NCBI RefSeq assembly: GCF_001857965.1
Contig: NZ_CP017774.1
Location: forward strand, 3,224,001 to 3,288,000
Reading direction: 5' to 3'
Source: Flavobacterium commune
Lineage (GTDB): Bacteria; Bacteroidota; Bacteroidia; Flavobacteriales; Flavobacteriaceae
Length of the DNA: 64,000 bases
Below are positions 17,679 through 27,860 of this stretch, in pieces (positions within the stretch are counted from its first letter, which is position 1; each line of letters starts with the position of its first letter). Made by a program: the position numbers and the translations under genes. The notes under the pieces were generated by a model. It was not told the DNA's origin, did no database searches, and saw nothing but the letters and a program-made list of their open reading frames with translations.

Positions 17679-18830
17679 ATGAATATTTATTCAAATCAAA
17701 TTTTGAAAATGGTTACTTTATCATTTCTTTTTTTTATCTCATGTAATAAACCAATTAAAAGAGAAAATATAGAAACTATTCAAGTTAATTTAAAAACTGA
17801 AGAAGTTGAGGTTTCATTTGATGATTATTTTAGTTCAAGAAAAGTAATCGCTTTAGAAACTAATGAAAATTCTATCTTTTCTCAAATTGACCGTATAAGT
17901 TTTTATGAACACAAAATTTTTGTCTTGGACAGAAAGTTAAATTCTATTTTCGTTTTTAACGAGAATGATGGTTCTTTTTTATATAAAATAAAAAATATTG
18001 GTAGAGGTCCTCAAGAATACACGGGTTTAATGGATTTTACTATTGATGAAAAAAACAATAATCTTGTACTCTATACTCATAGACCGTATGGCTTATATAT
18101 CCATAAGTTAGACGGTGCATTTGTAAAAAAAGTAAGATTGGATAATTTTTACATTAACATGGCTTCTATTGATGGAAAGATATTATTTTTAAATAGGGAC
18201 GTTAAAAATGAATGTTTATTATTTGATTATAATCTAGCTAAGGCTGAAGAACAAGGTTTTTTGGATATTAGTGATAGAGATAAAACATATTCAGATCATA
18301 TTCTAGGCACTCCTTTTTTAACAAAAGATAAAAATATTCATTTAAGTTTTCCATATTCAGAAACAATTTACGAAAAGAATGAAAAAGGGGTAGAAGCCAA
18401 ATATTATGTGGATTTTGGGACACAAAAAATGCCTGAAGATATTTATAAACTTAAGAAAAGTTTTAGAGAGTTATTTGATTATGGTGAAACCAATAATTAT
18501 GGTTATGGTATTTGTAATTTTAGAGAAAATAAAGATTATATTACTTTCAATTATCAATTGACTAATTTGGCGATTTACTCAAAAAAGACAAAGAAGACAA
18601 AAAAGATTAAACGCATTATAAATGACGATATGGTGTATGGGAATTATCTAGCTCATGATGGGAATGATAATAATTTTGTTTTGCAATATCCGGCAAAAGT
18701 CTTTAAAAAACAAATGAATATATACAAAGAAGAAGATATTTGGGATAAGGTACCTAATCACATTAAGAAATTAGATAGTTTGGTTACTGATAATGATAAC
18801 CCTGTGTTGATGATTTACAAATTCAAATAA
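17679..18830 (+). CDS. 6-bladed beta-propeller lipoprotein
   Basis: The 383-residue protein has a lipoprotein signal (lipobox FFISC, about residue 22) and a body of repeated beta-strand motifs typical of Bacteroidota 6-bladed propellers: VIALETNENSIFSQIDRI, then IFVLDRKLNSIFVF, then GRGPQEYTGLMDFTID, then LVLYTHRPYGLYIHKL. The GRGPxEY turn is the hallmark of this family (DUF5128/BF3164-like). No enzyme motif is present. These lipoproteins commonly neighbour NVEALA-like peptides and may bind or sense them at the cell surface (inference). It is followed at 11 nt by the CxxC protein gene, so the two are cotranscribed. Confidence 0.75.
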   Translation: MNIYSNQILKMVTLSFLFFISCNKPIKRENIETIQVNLKTEEVEVSFDDYFSSRKVIALETNENSIFSQIDRISFYEHKIFVLDRKLNSIFVFNENDGSFLYKIKNIGRGPQEYTGLMDFTIDEKNNNLVLYTHRPYGLYIHKLDGAFVKKVRLDNFYINMASIDGKILFLNRDVKNECLLFDYNLAKAEEQGFLDISDRDKTYSDHILGTPFLTKDKNIHLSFPYSETIYEKNEKGVEAKYYVDFGTQKMPEDIYKLKKSFRELFDYGETNNYGYGICNFRENKDYITFNYQLTNLAIYSKKTKKTKKIKRIINDDMVYGNYLAHDGNDNNFVLQYPAKVFKKQMNIYKEEDIWDKVPNHIKKLDSLVTDNDNPVLMIYKFK

Positions 18831-18841
18831 TTTAAAGCTAT

Positions 18842-19465
18842 ATGAAGAAAATAAATTATATAATAATTCTAATTCTTATTGTTTTAAACAGTGTATTGGC
18901 CTATAAAATTAAATCCAATACTACTGAATTTAGAACTATTTATTCATTATTAAATAAAAAGTTAGACAAGAATAAAAGTGCAGTAATAAAATTTGAACAT
19001 AATTTTATTCGGGAGCAAAAAAATGAGAATTTACAATTAGATTCTAATTTTGAGTTGTTAGATATTTTAGGTAATAAAGTTTTTGCAAAAGATATTTTAA
19101 AAAAGAATAGTTTAGTTTTTCGATTTTCAGAATTAAATTGTGGAGACTGTATAGATGCTGAAATTAATGCTTTAATAAATAATAAGGATAAAATTAAAAA
19201 AAATGTTATTTTGATTTCATATTATCAAAATCCAAGAAATTTATTTGTATTTTATAATGAGTTTCAGAAAAAAGGCTTGGTTAATTTTGAAATGTATTTG
19301 TCACCAGCTAAAGGTTTAGGTATTCCATTAGATCAACAAAACATACCTTATTATTTCTGTGTCAATTCTAATTTAATCATGAATAATTTTTTTATTCCTC
19401 AAAAGGAGAAACCAAAGTTATCACAGGTTTATTTAGAATGTACTTCTAAGAATTTCTTGAATTAA
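18842..19465 (+). CDS. membrane-anchored thioredoxin-fold protein
   Basis: The 207-residue protein has an N-terminal hydrophobic anchor (YIIILILIVLNSVLAY) and a thioredoxin/TlpA-like region. NSLVFRFSELNCGDCIDAEINAL holds a CxxC-type pair (C-G-D-C), followed by a strand VILISYYQNPRN and PYYFCVNSN at the usual place of the cis-Pro loop. The predicted site is periplasmic. The neighbouring secreted peptide has four cysteines, so a disulfide or reductive role for it is plausible. It lies 11 nt after the propeller gene and 68 nt before the next gene. Confidence 0.6.
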   Translation: MKKINYIIILILIVLNSVLAYKIKSNTTEFRTIYSLLNKKLDKNKSAVIKFEHNFIREQKNENLQLDSNFELLDILGNKVFAKDILKKNSLVFRFSELNCGDCIDAEINALINNKDKIKKNVILISYYQNPRNLFVFYNEFQKKGLVNFEMYLSPAKGLGIPLDQQNIPYYFCVNSNLIMNNFFIPQKEKPKLSQVYLECTSKNFLN

Positions 19466-19533
19466 TCAAGGATAAATGGATTTTCTTTGATTTAACACTT
19501 TTTCTTTCAGTTGTTCAATTTAACATTACATTT

Positions 19534-22005
19534 ATGTTTGAAGTATTATATAAAAATTGCCGTATCTTTAGTTTTTTATGCTTGGTTTTAACTTCTGTAT
19601 TCTTACAAGCACAGGACAAAAACACAACTCTTGATGTTGAAAAAGTCTATCTCCATACCGATCGTCCCACCTATTTTCTTGGTGAAGATTTATGGTACAA
19701 AGCCTATAATGTAAAAGCTTCTAATAATTTGCTTTTTGATAACAGCAATATTCTATATGTAGAATTAATTTCCTCCGATTCAAAAATAATTGCCCGTAAC
19801 AAAACCAATTTAGAAATGGGCTTAGGGCATGGTGATTTTCAATTGCAGGATTCTTTAGATGTAAAACCAGGAAAATACCAATTACGGGCTTACACCAATT
19901 GGAACCGGAATTTTGGAGATGATTTTGTGTTCAAAAAAGAGATTGAAATTATAGATGTTTTTGAAACAGATTCTTCAAAAGAGATTAAGAGCGATCTTAG
20001 TTCAAAATCTTCTGCGAAAATCATCGAAAAGCAAAATACTTTAAAAGTCGATTTTTTCCCAGAAGGAGGTTCGCTTATTGAAAATGTATCCAGTGTGGTA
20101 GGTTTTAAAGCGGTTGATACAACGGGAAAACCAATTGAAATTAAAGGAGAAATTTACGATTCGGATAATGAATTAGTCACTTCTTTTCAAAGTGTGCATG
20201 ATGGTATGGGAAAACTTCAAATGTTACCAATAGAAGGTAAAAGTTATTATGCGAAAATTAAAAATCTAAATGGAGAAGAGCTTCAAGTGAAACTTCCAAA
20301 AGTTTTACAACAAGGTTATATATTGTCTTTTAGAAATTTCAAAGGCAGAAATATTCTAACAATTTCTACAAATGAAACTACATTACAACAAAATCCGAAT
20401 GCAGTTTTAACTGTGGTTTGCAAAGCCAAAGGAATTTCTTATCTGGAAACAACACAAATTTTAACAGAAACCACGCTGTCGTTTGAATTACCCAAAGACA
20501 AAGCTCTTGGAGGCATTAGCCAAATCACGATATTCGATAATAGCAATAAACCACAAAGTGAACGATTGGTTTACTTTGAAAAAGAACAAGATTTAGATGT
20601 TCAAATCGCAACTGATAAAACGACCTATCAACCCGATGAAAAAGTAACGTTGAATGTAAGTTCTAAAACGAAAGAAGGAGCAGCCAAATCAGCTAGTTTT
20701 TCATTGAGTGTAACTGATACTAATGGAGTTGAAGATGCTAATTTAGATTCAAACATTTGCTCTTATTTCTTAATGGAATCTGATATTAAGGGCAAAATAT
20801 ATCATCCAGGATATTATTTTGAAGCAAAAAACCCCAAACGATTAGAGCATTTAGATAATTTATTATTAACTCAGGGCTGGCGAGATTTTGTGTGGAAAAC
20901 ATTACCAACTCCTAAAACCGAATTTAAAGTAGAAAAAGGAATTACAATTTCAGGTAGAGTAAAACAGCTTTTTGCTGATAAACCATTGGTAAATAATAAT
21001 CTGACATTGGCTTTAATGAGTAAAAAGAATCGCAATATTTTTAATACAAATACAGATTCTATTGGTCATTTTGAATTTAAAAATTTGATGTTTTCCGGAA
21101 AAACAAATATGTATTTGAATACCAGAGACGAAAAAGGTAAATTCAGAGGTGAAATTGTTTTGGACTCAATAGAACAAGATCCGATAACTGTTTTGTTTAA
21201 AAAAGAACCAATCAATTTAAATGAGACAACTAATTCTGTTGCTGAAAATGTGTACAAGAAATTTATCGCTTATGGAGTAAAACGAGAAAATGTTTTGAAA
21301 GAAGTTGTAATTAAAGCCAAAAATAAATTTATCAGGCCAGTTTTTTATGGAGCTGTTGATTATAGTTATATAGCAGATAAAAACACTAAAACATTAGCGA
21401 CTATTTATGATGTTTTAGATAAAGTTCCAGGTATTTTAGTTGTTGATAGAGCGATTAGTGTTATAGGTGCTCGTCTTATGGGGGTGGGTGTACGCGACGA
21501 AACACCGGAAGGTGAACCTATACCTGACAAAAGTCCACTAATTTTAATAGATGGTAGTCCAATGATAGATTCCAGTCAATTAGATTGGATTTTACCTACT
21601 GATGTCGAAAAAATAGATGTAATACAAAGTTCAATTGTTAAAGATTTATTTATATTAGAAAAGGAAACTGATGGAAGTGTTATTTCCATTTTTACAAATG
21701 GGAAGAGAGGAAATAAACCTAAAAAAGATCCATTTCAATCTATTAAACAAGAACTTGAAGGATTTTATACCGCTCGTGTTTTTTACTCTCAAGACCCTGA
21801 AAAACTGGATCTAGAATTATATAAAAAAGCCTCGGTTAGAAATACCATTTATTGGAATCCTTATGTTCATCCAGATAAGACAGGAAATGCGAGTGTGAAT
21901 TATTTCAATACTAAGGTTGAGACTAAAGTAAAAGTAACTCTAGAGGGAATTACAAGTAATGGTATTCCTGTGGTTAAAAATCTTTACTATGACATTAAAA
22001 AATAA
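19534..22005 (+). CDS. macroglobulin-like (MG2) protein with TonB-receptor plug but no barrel
   Basis: The 823-residue protein begins with a signal peptide (cut likely after LQAQ). Residues about 35-150 are an MG2-like domain (VYLHTDRPTYFLGEDLWYKAY, then KPGKYQLRAYTNW), and two or three more beta domains follow to about 600. Around 630-720 there is a TonB-dependent receptor plug-like region (TIYDVLDKVPGILV, then SPLILIDGSPMIDSSQLDWI, then DVEKIDVIQSSIV). The C terminus then ends within about 100 residues, so there is no room for a 22-strand barrel. It is probably a periplasmic or surface scaffold. It overlaps no gene but is only 8 nt from the signal peptidase gene, so the two are translationally linked. 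Confidence 0.7.
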   Translation: MFEVLYKNCRIFSFLCLVLTSVFLQAQDKNTTLDVEKVYLHTDRPTYFLGEDLWYKAYNVKASNNLLFDNSNILYVELISSDSKIIARNKTNLEMGLGHGDFQLQDSLDVKPGKYQLRAYTNWNRNFGDDFVFKKEIEIIDVFETDSSKEIKSDLSSKSSAKIIEKQNTLKVDFFPEGGSLIENVSSVVGFKAVDTTGKPIEIKGEIYDSDNELVTSFQSVHDGMGKLQMLPIEGKSYYAKIKNLNGEELQVKLPKVLQQGYILSFRNFKGRNILTISTNETTLQQNPNAVLTVVCKAKGISYLETTQILTETTLSFELPKDKALGGISQITIFDNSNKPQSERLVYFEKEQDLDVQIATDKTTYQPDEKVTLNVSSKTKEGAAKSASFSLSVTDTNGVEDANLDSNICSYFLMESDIKGKIYHPGYYFEAKNPKRLEHLDNLLLTQGWRDFVWKTLPTPKTEFKVEKGITISGRVKQLFADKPLVNNNLTLALMSKKNRNIFNTNTDSIGHFEFKNLMFSGKTNMYLNTRDEKGKFRGEIVLDSIEQDPITVLFKKEPINLNETTNSVAENVYKKFIAYGVKRENVLKEVVIKAKNKFIRPVFYGAVDYSYIADKNTKTLATIYDVLDKVPGILVVDRAISVIGARLMGVGVRDETPEGEPIPDKSPLILIDGSPMIDSSQLDWILPTDVEKIDVIQSSIVKDLFILEKETDGSVISIFTNGKRGNKPKKDPFQSIKQELEGFYTARVFYSQDPEKLDLELYKKASVRNTIYWNPYVHPDKTGNASVNYFNTKVETKVKVTLEGITSNGIPVVKNLYYDIKK

Positions 22006-22013
22006 AGAGCTTA

Positions 22014-23222
22014 ATGATATTTATTAAGAAACAATCATTCATTAATAATAAACGGATTTATAGCATTAAAAAGAAATATTTAATTCTAGTTGTAGTTTTA
22101 CTATTTTTCGCCATCATCGGTCTCTATTGGTTATCTATAGTTATACTGACAGTTTCGCTTTTATATATTAGTATTAATTATTTGATTTCGCTAATTAGAT
22201 ATGACTTTTTTAAAACACTATGCAAAGGTGTGTTATCTATTTTGATAATAATTACTATAGCAATTGGTATTCGTGTTTTTACAGTTGATATTTATTTGAT
22301 CCCTAGTTCGTCTATGGAAAACACCTTGTATATTAATGATGTTGTGTTTGTAAATAAATTAAAATACGGTCCTAATTTACCGCAATCGCCTTATGAAATT
22401 CCATGGGTTAATCTTTTCTATTATTTAAATAATAATTCAAAAGAAGCCGTACAAAGAAAAATATGGACTCTTAAAAGGCTCTCTGGATTAGACATTATAA
22501 AACAAGGGGATATAGTTGTTTTTAAAAGAAATGATAAGAGTGACTTTCTAGTCAAACGCTGTGTGGCAGAACCAGGAGACAGTTTTAAAATTGTTAATTC
22601 TAAAATTTATACTAATAATCATTTATTCTATACCCCAGAAGGTATATTAGGGAAATATTCATTTAAGCTAAAGAATCCAACAGTATTTTATAAAGCTGTA
22701 GATTCTTTAAATATTAAAACTTCTTTTTACTCTAAAGATGATGAGAATTGGAAAACGGCAACATTTTCTTCTTTAGAAGTAGCAGAATTAAAACATTCAA
22801 AAAGTATTGATTCTTTACATTTAATTCTAGCTGGTATGCCTATAAAGAGTAAAATGTTTCCATGGTATAAAAATAAGAAGTGGACATTAGACAATTATGG
22901 AACTATTATTATCCCTAAAAAAGGAATGCAAATTCAACTGACAGAAGATAATTTTAATCTGTACAAGTTTATCATAAAAGAATATGAAAATGTCAATATT
23001 ATAAAAGAGAAAAATATTTTTTCAGTAGAAGGTAAAAATATTTCAATTTACACTTTCAAGAAGAATTATTATTATATGATGGGTGATAACAGAAATGATT
23101 CCTGGGATTCCCGATATTTTGGTTTTATACCGGAAGAAAAAATTGTTGGAAAAGCATCTACTATTTTGTTTTCTTATAAAGATGGTTCTTTTCAATGGAA
23201 TAGGCTCTTTAAAGAAATTTAA
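22014..23222 (+). CDS. lepB: type I signal peptidase
   Basis: The 402-residue enzyme has three N-terminal hydrophobic segments (about 21-60 and 70-90). The catalytic Ser100 is in IPSSSMENTL, the general-base Lys181 in VKRCVAEPGD, and the C-terminal box GDNRNDSWDSRYFGFIPEEKIVGKA-like is present near 360 to 390 (GDNRNDSWDSRYFG seen). A roughly 150-residue insertion lies between the Lys box and the GDNR box, as is usual in this phylum. It cleaves signal peptides at the periplasmic face. Its position 8 nt after the MG2/plug gene and in the peptide locus suggests a dedicated accessory copy rather than the housekeeping one; this is inference. Confidence 0.85.
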   Translation: MIFIKKQSFINNKRIYSIKKKYLILVVVLLFFAIIGLYWLSIVILTVSLLYISINYLISLIRYDFFKTLCKGVLSILIIITIAIGIRVFTVDIYLIPSSSMENTLYINDVVFVNKLKYGPNLPQSPYEIPWVNLFYYLNNNSKEAVQRKIWTLKRLSGLDIIKQGDIVVFKRNDKSDFLVKRCVAEPGDSFKIVNSKIYTNNHLFYTPEGILGKYSFKLKNPTVFYKAVDSLNIKTSFYSKDDENWKTATFSSLEVAELKHSKSIDSLHLILAGMPIKSKMFPWYKNKKWTLDNYGTIIIPKKGMQIQLTEDNFNLYKFIIKEYENVNIIKEKNIFSVEGKNISIYTFKKNYYYMMGDNRNDSWDSRYFGFIPEEKIVGKASTILFSYKDGSFQWNRLFKEI

Positions 23223-23283
23223 ATGGTACAAGAATTAATTTAGTAATAATACATAGACACAATCAAAAATAAAAAAATCAATA

Positions 23284-24387
23284 ATGACCAATATTATCAA
23301 CTCAAAAAAGAATCTGATTATTCTATTTTACTTAATTTTAGTTTTTCTTTTTTTTCAAAGCTGTACTAAATCCAAAGCTGCCGATGAAACCACTATTGAA
23401 AAGAAAAACTATGTAGCCGAAAAAAATGAAGTAGAAACCATTGTATTAAAAAATGAATATTTCCAAAAAGAGTTGGTCAGCAACGGTAAAATTATAGCAA
23501 CTCAAAAAAATAGTGTTCAATTTGAGGTCAGTGACAAACTAGAGCATCTGTATGTGAAAAATGGGGATAATGTTCGTAAGGGACAATTACTGGCAACTTT
23601 AAACTCATTTAAATACCAACAACGATTAGCACGTGCTGAAATAGAATTAAAAAAAGCCAAATTTCAGTTTGAAGATATGCTGGTAGGGAGAGGGATTTTT
23701 ACTACCAAGAGAGATAGTATTCCTAAAGCTATTTATGATATGGTAGCCAGTAGAACTGGTTATGATGCTGCATTACTGGAATTAAAAACAGCTCAGTTTG
23801 AATTACGATCAACTAAGCTGATAGCTCCGTTTAATGGAAAAGTAGCCAATATTGAGAGTAGAGTTTATGAGAATGTAAATGCCGGAAAAAGTTTTATGAC
23901 TTTGATAGATGATTCGGTTTTTGAGGTAGAATTTTATTTGATTGAATCTGAAATGAAAGATGTTGCTATTAATAGTAGTGTACAAATAATCCCTTTTGCA
24001 TTGGGAAAAATCTACAGTGGTCATATTTCTTCAATTAATCCATTAATCGAAAAAAATGGAACAATTTTAGTAAAAGCGGTTGTCAAAAATGATGGCAAAC
24101 TTACTGAAGGCATGAATGTAAAAGTTCGTATTCAGAAGGAAGTTAAAGGACAATTAGTCGTACCTAAATCGGCAGTAGTTCTACGTGATAATCAAGAAGT
24201 ATTATTTAAGGTTGTTGATGGTAAAGCTTATTGGACGTATATACAAACTATTTTAGAAAATAGTAGTTCTTATTCAGTAATTGCTCATCCCGATAAAAGC
24301 AGTGCTACATTAAATCTAGGAGATACTGTTATCGTTTCCGGGAATTTGAATTTGGCTCATGATAGTGAGGTAGTGCTTAAGCCATAA
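23284..24387 (+). CDS. RND efflux periplasmic adaptor (membrane fusion lipoprotein)
   Basis: This 367-residue lipoprotein (lipobox FFQSC, about residue 27) has the split biotinyl-lipoyl pattern of AcrA/HlyD adaptors (VKNGDNVRKGQLLATLNS, then IAPFNGKVANIESRVYENV). The helical hairpin between them is short, and beta-barrel and membrane-proximal domains follow (EGMNVKVRIQKEV, QLVVPKSAVV). It would join an RND permease to a TolC-like channel. It follows the signal peptidase gene by 61 nt; a dispersed repeat lies between it and the first permease. Confidence 0.85.
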   Translation: MTNIINSKKNLIILFYLILVFLFFQSCTKSKAADETTIEKKNYVAEKNEVETIVLKNEYFQKELVSNGKIIATQKNSVQFEVSDKLEHLYVKNGDNVRKGQLLATLNSFKYQQRLARAEIELKKAKFQFEDMLVGRGIFTTKRDSIPKAIYDMVASRTGYDAALLELKTAQFELRSTKLIAPFNGKVANIESRVYENVNAGKSFMTLIDDSVFEVEFYLIESEMKDVAINSSVQIIPFALGKIYSGHISSINPLIEKNGTILVKAVVKNDGKLTEGMNVKVRIQKEVKGQLVVPKSAVVLRDNQEVLFKVVDGKAYWTYIQTILENSSSYSVIAHPDKSSATLNLGDTVIVSGNLNLAHDSEVVLKP

Positions 24388-24424
24388 ATTCTATTACGTT
24401 TATGCTTTATTAAAAAAGGAAAAT

Positions 24425-24605
24425 TAGATTTTCAATTTTCTTTTTTGCTTGATCAAAAAAGAAACAAAAAAATCAAGTCTTACGCTTTCTCGTCGGTCAA
24501 ATTAGTTTTCGAATCCTAAAAGAAAAGAACTCGCTACGCTCAAACAGCTTTTCTTTTTACGGATTCTTCAAACATTTGACACTCGACTGCTAAAGCTAAG
24601 GACAA
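24425..24605. repeat. dispersed intergenic repeat, copy 1
   Basis: The sequence (TTTTTTGCTTGATCAAAAAA..., then CGGTCAAATTA..., CTAAAAGAAAAGAAC..., AGCTTTTC, TTTACGGATTCTTC..., TGACACTCG) matches in the same order a second copy at about 36733-36950. Both fill intergenic gaps. It contains self-complementary TTGATC/GATCAA elements. It has no coding potential I would trust and probably is a non-autonomous dispersed repeat. Confidence 0.65.
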
Positions 24606-24681
24606 TTAAAAACAAAAAATCCCATTGACTTAATGATTTTAAATTATTAACTAATTTTTTTTCATTTTATAATAATCTTTT

Positions 24682-27600
24682 ATGGTAAAATTTTTAATCA
24701 ATAGACCAATTGCTGTTTTAATGACGACGCTTTGTATGCTTATTTTAGGGCTTTATGCGTTTGGATTTATTCCTGTGTCTTTGATGCCCAATATTGATAT
24801 TCCTGAAATTACAGTGCAAGTTGAAGCTAATAATATGTCGGCAAGGCAGGTAGAAGACGTTATCGTGAAAAATTTACGCTCTAACTTAATGCAGCTAAGT
24901 CATCTAAAGGATATTAAAACAGAATCCAGTAATGGGAGTGGTATTATTCGATTGAGTTTTGAACAGGGAACTAAAATTGATTATTCTTTTATTGAGGTCA
25001 ATGAAAAGATTGATCGGGCTATGGGAAATCTCCCTAAAACAATTAAACGTCCTAAAGTAATCAAGGCTAATATTACGGATGTACCGGTGTTCTATTTAAG
25101 CATGACCTTAAAAGATCAGGATAAAAATAAAGGAGTGCCTAGTGTTTCTAATAATGAACTTTATCCCGTTTCTCAACAGTTTGTTGATTTTAGTCGTTTT
25201 GCCAATCAGGTCATTCGAAAACGTATTGAGCAGGTTGAAGAGGTTGCCATGGTAGATGTTAGTGGTTTGGTTTTTTCTGAAATACTAATTATTCCTGATT
25301 CAGAGAAATTGGATGCATTGGGTATTAGTTTAAATGAATTGGAATCAGCTATTAAAGCTTATGATGTTGAAGTTGGCAGTTTATTAATTAAAGACAATCA
25401 ATATCAATATAATGTCCGTTTAGGATCTCAGCTAAATACCATTCAGGAAATTGAAACTATTTATATCAAAAAAAATGAGAGGCTTTTTCAATTAAAAGAT
25501 CTTGCTCAAGTGATGGAGCATCCACAAAAACGTACCGGATTGGTTTTGTCTGATGATAAAGAAGCCGTTACAATGGCTGTCATTCAACAAAGTGATGCAC
25601 GGATGGAAAATTTAAAAACATCTTTGAATAGTCTTGTTGAAAGACTTAAAAAAGATTATCCAAACATAGAATTTTCGATAAGCAGGGATCAAACTAAATT
25701 GTTAGATGTTGCCATCAGCAATATAAAACAAGATTTGGTGTGGGGAATTTTATTGGCTTTTGGGGTCATGTTTCTGTTCTTGAAAGATGTTAAATCTCCT
25801 TTGTTAATTGGAATATCTGTTCCAGTTTCTCTTATTATCAGTTTAGCCTTTTTTCATGTATTCAATATTTCGATTAATATCATTTCGTTATCAGGATTAA
25901 TTTTAGGAATCGGTTTGATGATTGATAACTCGATTATAGTAATTGAAAACATCATACAGTATAGAGAGCAAAAATACAGTTTATCAAAATCATGTGTTTT
26001 AGGTGCTAATGAAATTATCAAACCTTTATTTTCCTCGGTTTTGACAACCTGTTCCGTTTTTTTACCACTATCTTTTTTAAGTGGTATTTCAGGAGCTTTA
26101 TTTTATGATCAGGCGATGGCCATAACGATAGGGTTGTTTGTTTCCTTAATAGTATCGATTACTTTGGTGCCTTTATTATATCATTTGTTTCATTTGAAAG
26201 TGTCCGGTAAAAAAAACAGCATCGATCGTTTTTTGGAGAGAACAAATACTTTGGATTATGCTGAATTATATGAAAAAGGATTTCGTTTTGTGATGCGAAA
26301 ACAAAAAGAATGCTGGGCTATTTGTATGCTGTTGCTTGTAAGTGGCGTGATTTTATTTCAGATTCTTCCCAAAACCCAAATGCCGTATCTGACCAAAACG
26401 GAAACTCTCTTGAAAATTGACTGGAACAAGCCAATTAATGTAGAGGAAAATAAACGAAGGGTATTAGAATTATTACAACCAATAAAAAAAGAAATACTAA
26501 ACTATAGTGCTTTAGTAGGTTCCCAGCAATTCATTTTAGACAAAGAATCTACTTCTATGCCTTCAGAAAGTGCTATTTATATTAGTTGTGAGTCTCAGGA
26601 AAAATTGGAAAAGATCCAATATGATATTAATCTTTTTATGCAAAAAAGATATAAGAATGCCGTTTTTTCATACAGTGAAGTGGATAACATTTTTAATATT
26701 ATTTTTTCAGATAAGGAAGCTACATTGATTGCCCGATTGCGCAATGTTGAAAATTTAGGAAGTGCACAAAATGAACAACTTAAAAAAGTTTGGAATAAGG
26801 TACAGCAAAATGCAGATGGTTTAGAAGTAAAACCTATTGCCTTGCAAGAGCATATTGAATTAGTAGCCAACCAGGAAAAATTAATGACTTATGGAGTATC
26901 AACCAATACGCTGTTTGATGCCTTAAAAAGTGCTTTTAATGAACGTGAAATTCTATCGGTAGTAGATAATCAAAATTTTGTACCTGTGATTTTAGGAGGA
27001 GATACTAAAACATTAGAAGAGGTTTTGAGCGAAACAACAGTGCAATCCCGGGATAGTGCTGTATTCCATGCCAGTGATTTTATTAAGGTAGTCAATTCAC
27101 AAGATATGAAAACGATAGTTGGAGGAATAGAGGGGGAATATTATCCAATAGAATTGAATACCGATGGAGAGAATGTTAATCAGGTGATTGACAACATAAA
27201 AAAAGTGATTCTGGATAATAGCTTATATAATGTTTCTTTCAGCGGTAGTTTTTTTAATAATCAGGAGTTAATGAAAGAATTAATAGCAGTATTATTAATT
27301 TCATTATTACTGCTTTACTTTATCCTTGCTTCCCAATTTGAATCGCTCGTTCTTCCATTAATTATATTAATCGAAATCCCGTTGGACTTGGCTGGAGCTT
27401 TTCTCTTCTTAAAGATTTTTGGTATGAGTCTCAATTTAATGTCTATGATTGGGATTATAGTAATGAGTGGCATTGTAATTAATGATTCTATTTTAAAAAT
27501 AGATACCATTATTCAATTGCAACGTCAAGGGAATTCTTTATTAAAAGCACTTTTAATTGCTGGGCAGCGAAGGTTGAAACCCATTTTAATGACCAGCTTG

Positions 27601-27807
27601 ACCACTATTTTAGCCGTAGTACCGCTTCTTTTTACCGGTGGTTTAGGGGCTGAACTTCAGGCTCCGTTGGCAACGGTATTAACCGGGGGAATGATATTGG
27701 GTACGATAATCAGTCTTTATTTTACCCCTTTATGCTATTATTATTTTGCTAAAAGAATAGAGAAAAAAAACAGAATGAAGAATACAGAACTTCAGAAAGC
27801 AGCCTGA
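24682..27807 (+). CDS. RND efflux permease (HAE1 type)
   Basis: This 1041-residue inner-membrane protein has the RND architecture: one N-terminal helix, a large periplasmic loop, helices 2-6 (GILLAFGVMFLFLKD, then GLMIDNSIIVIENI in helix 4), a second loop and helices 8-12 (SGIVINDSILKIDTI, then TSLTTILAVVPLLF). Helix 4 keeps one of the two AcrB proton-relay Asp residues (D-N instead of D-D) and the AcrB Lys940 position reads Asn, both common in this subfamily. It would pump substrates by proton motive force together with the adaptor upstream and the TolC-like protein downstream (53 nt). Confidence 0.88.
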   Translation: MVKFLINRPIAVLMTTLCMLILGLYAFGFIPVSLMPNIDIPEITVQVEANNMSARQVEDVIVKNLRSNLMQLSHLKDIKTESSNGSGIIRLSFEQGTKIDYSFIEVNEKIDRAMGNLPKTIKRPKVIKANITDVPVFYLSMTLKDQDKNKGVPSVSNNELYPVSQQFVDFSRFANQVIRKRIEQVEEVAMVDVSGLVFSEILIIPDSEKLDALGISLNELESAIKAYDVEVGSLLIKDNQYQYNVRLGSQLNTIQEIETIYIKKNERLFQLKDLAQVMEHPQKRTGLVLSDDKEAVTMAVIQQSDARMENLKTSLNSLVERLKKDYPNIEFSISRDQTKLLDVAISNIKQDLVWGILLAFGVMFLFLKDVKSPLLIGISVPVSLIISLAFFHVFNISINIISLSGLILGIGLMIDNSIIVIENIIQYREQKYSLSKSCVLGANEIIKPLFSSVLTTCSVFLPLSFLSGISGALFYDQAMAITIGLFVSLIVSITLVPLLYHLFHLKVSGKKNSIDRFLERTNTLDYAELYEKGFRFVMRKQKECWAICMLLLVSGVILFQILPKTQMPYLTKTETLLKIDWNKPINVEENKRRVLELLQPIKKEILNYSALVGSQQFILDKESTSMPSESAIYISCESQEKLEKIQYDINLFMQKRYKNAVFSYSEVDNIFNIIFSDKEATLIARLRNVENLGSAQNEQLKKVWNKVQQNADGLEVKPIALQEHIELVANQEKLMTYGVSTNTLFDALKSAFNEREILSVVDNQNFVPVILGGDTKTLEEVLSETTVQSRDSAVFHASDFIKVVNSQDMKTIVGGIEGEYYPIELNTDGENVNQVIDNIKKVILDNSLYNVSFSGSFFNNQELMKELIAVLLISLLLLYFILASQFESLVLPLIILIEIPLDLAGAFLFLKIFGMSLNLMSMIGIIVMSGIVINDSILKIDTIIQLQRQGNSLLKALLIAGQRRLKPILMTSLTTILAVVPLLFTGGLGAELQAPLATVLTGGMILGTIISLYFTPLCYYYFAKRIEKKNRMKNTELQKAA

Positions 27808-27860
27808 TTGAGTCAATTATGCAATTAAATTATACACAATACCAATCTTACTTATAATTC

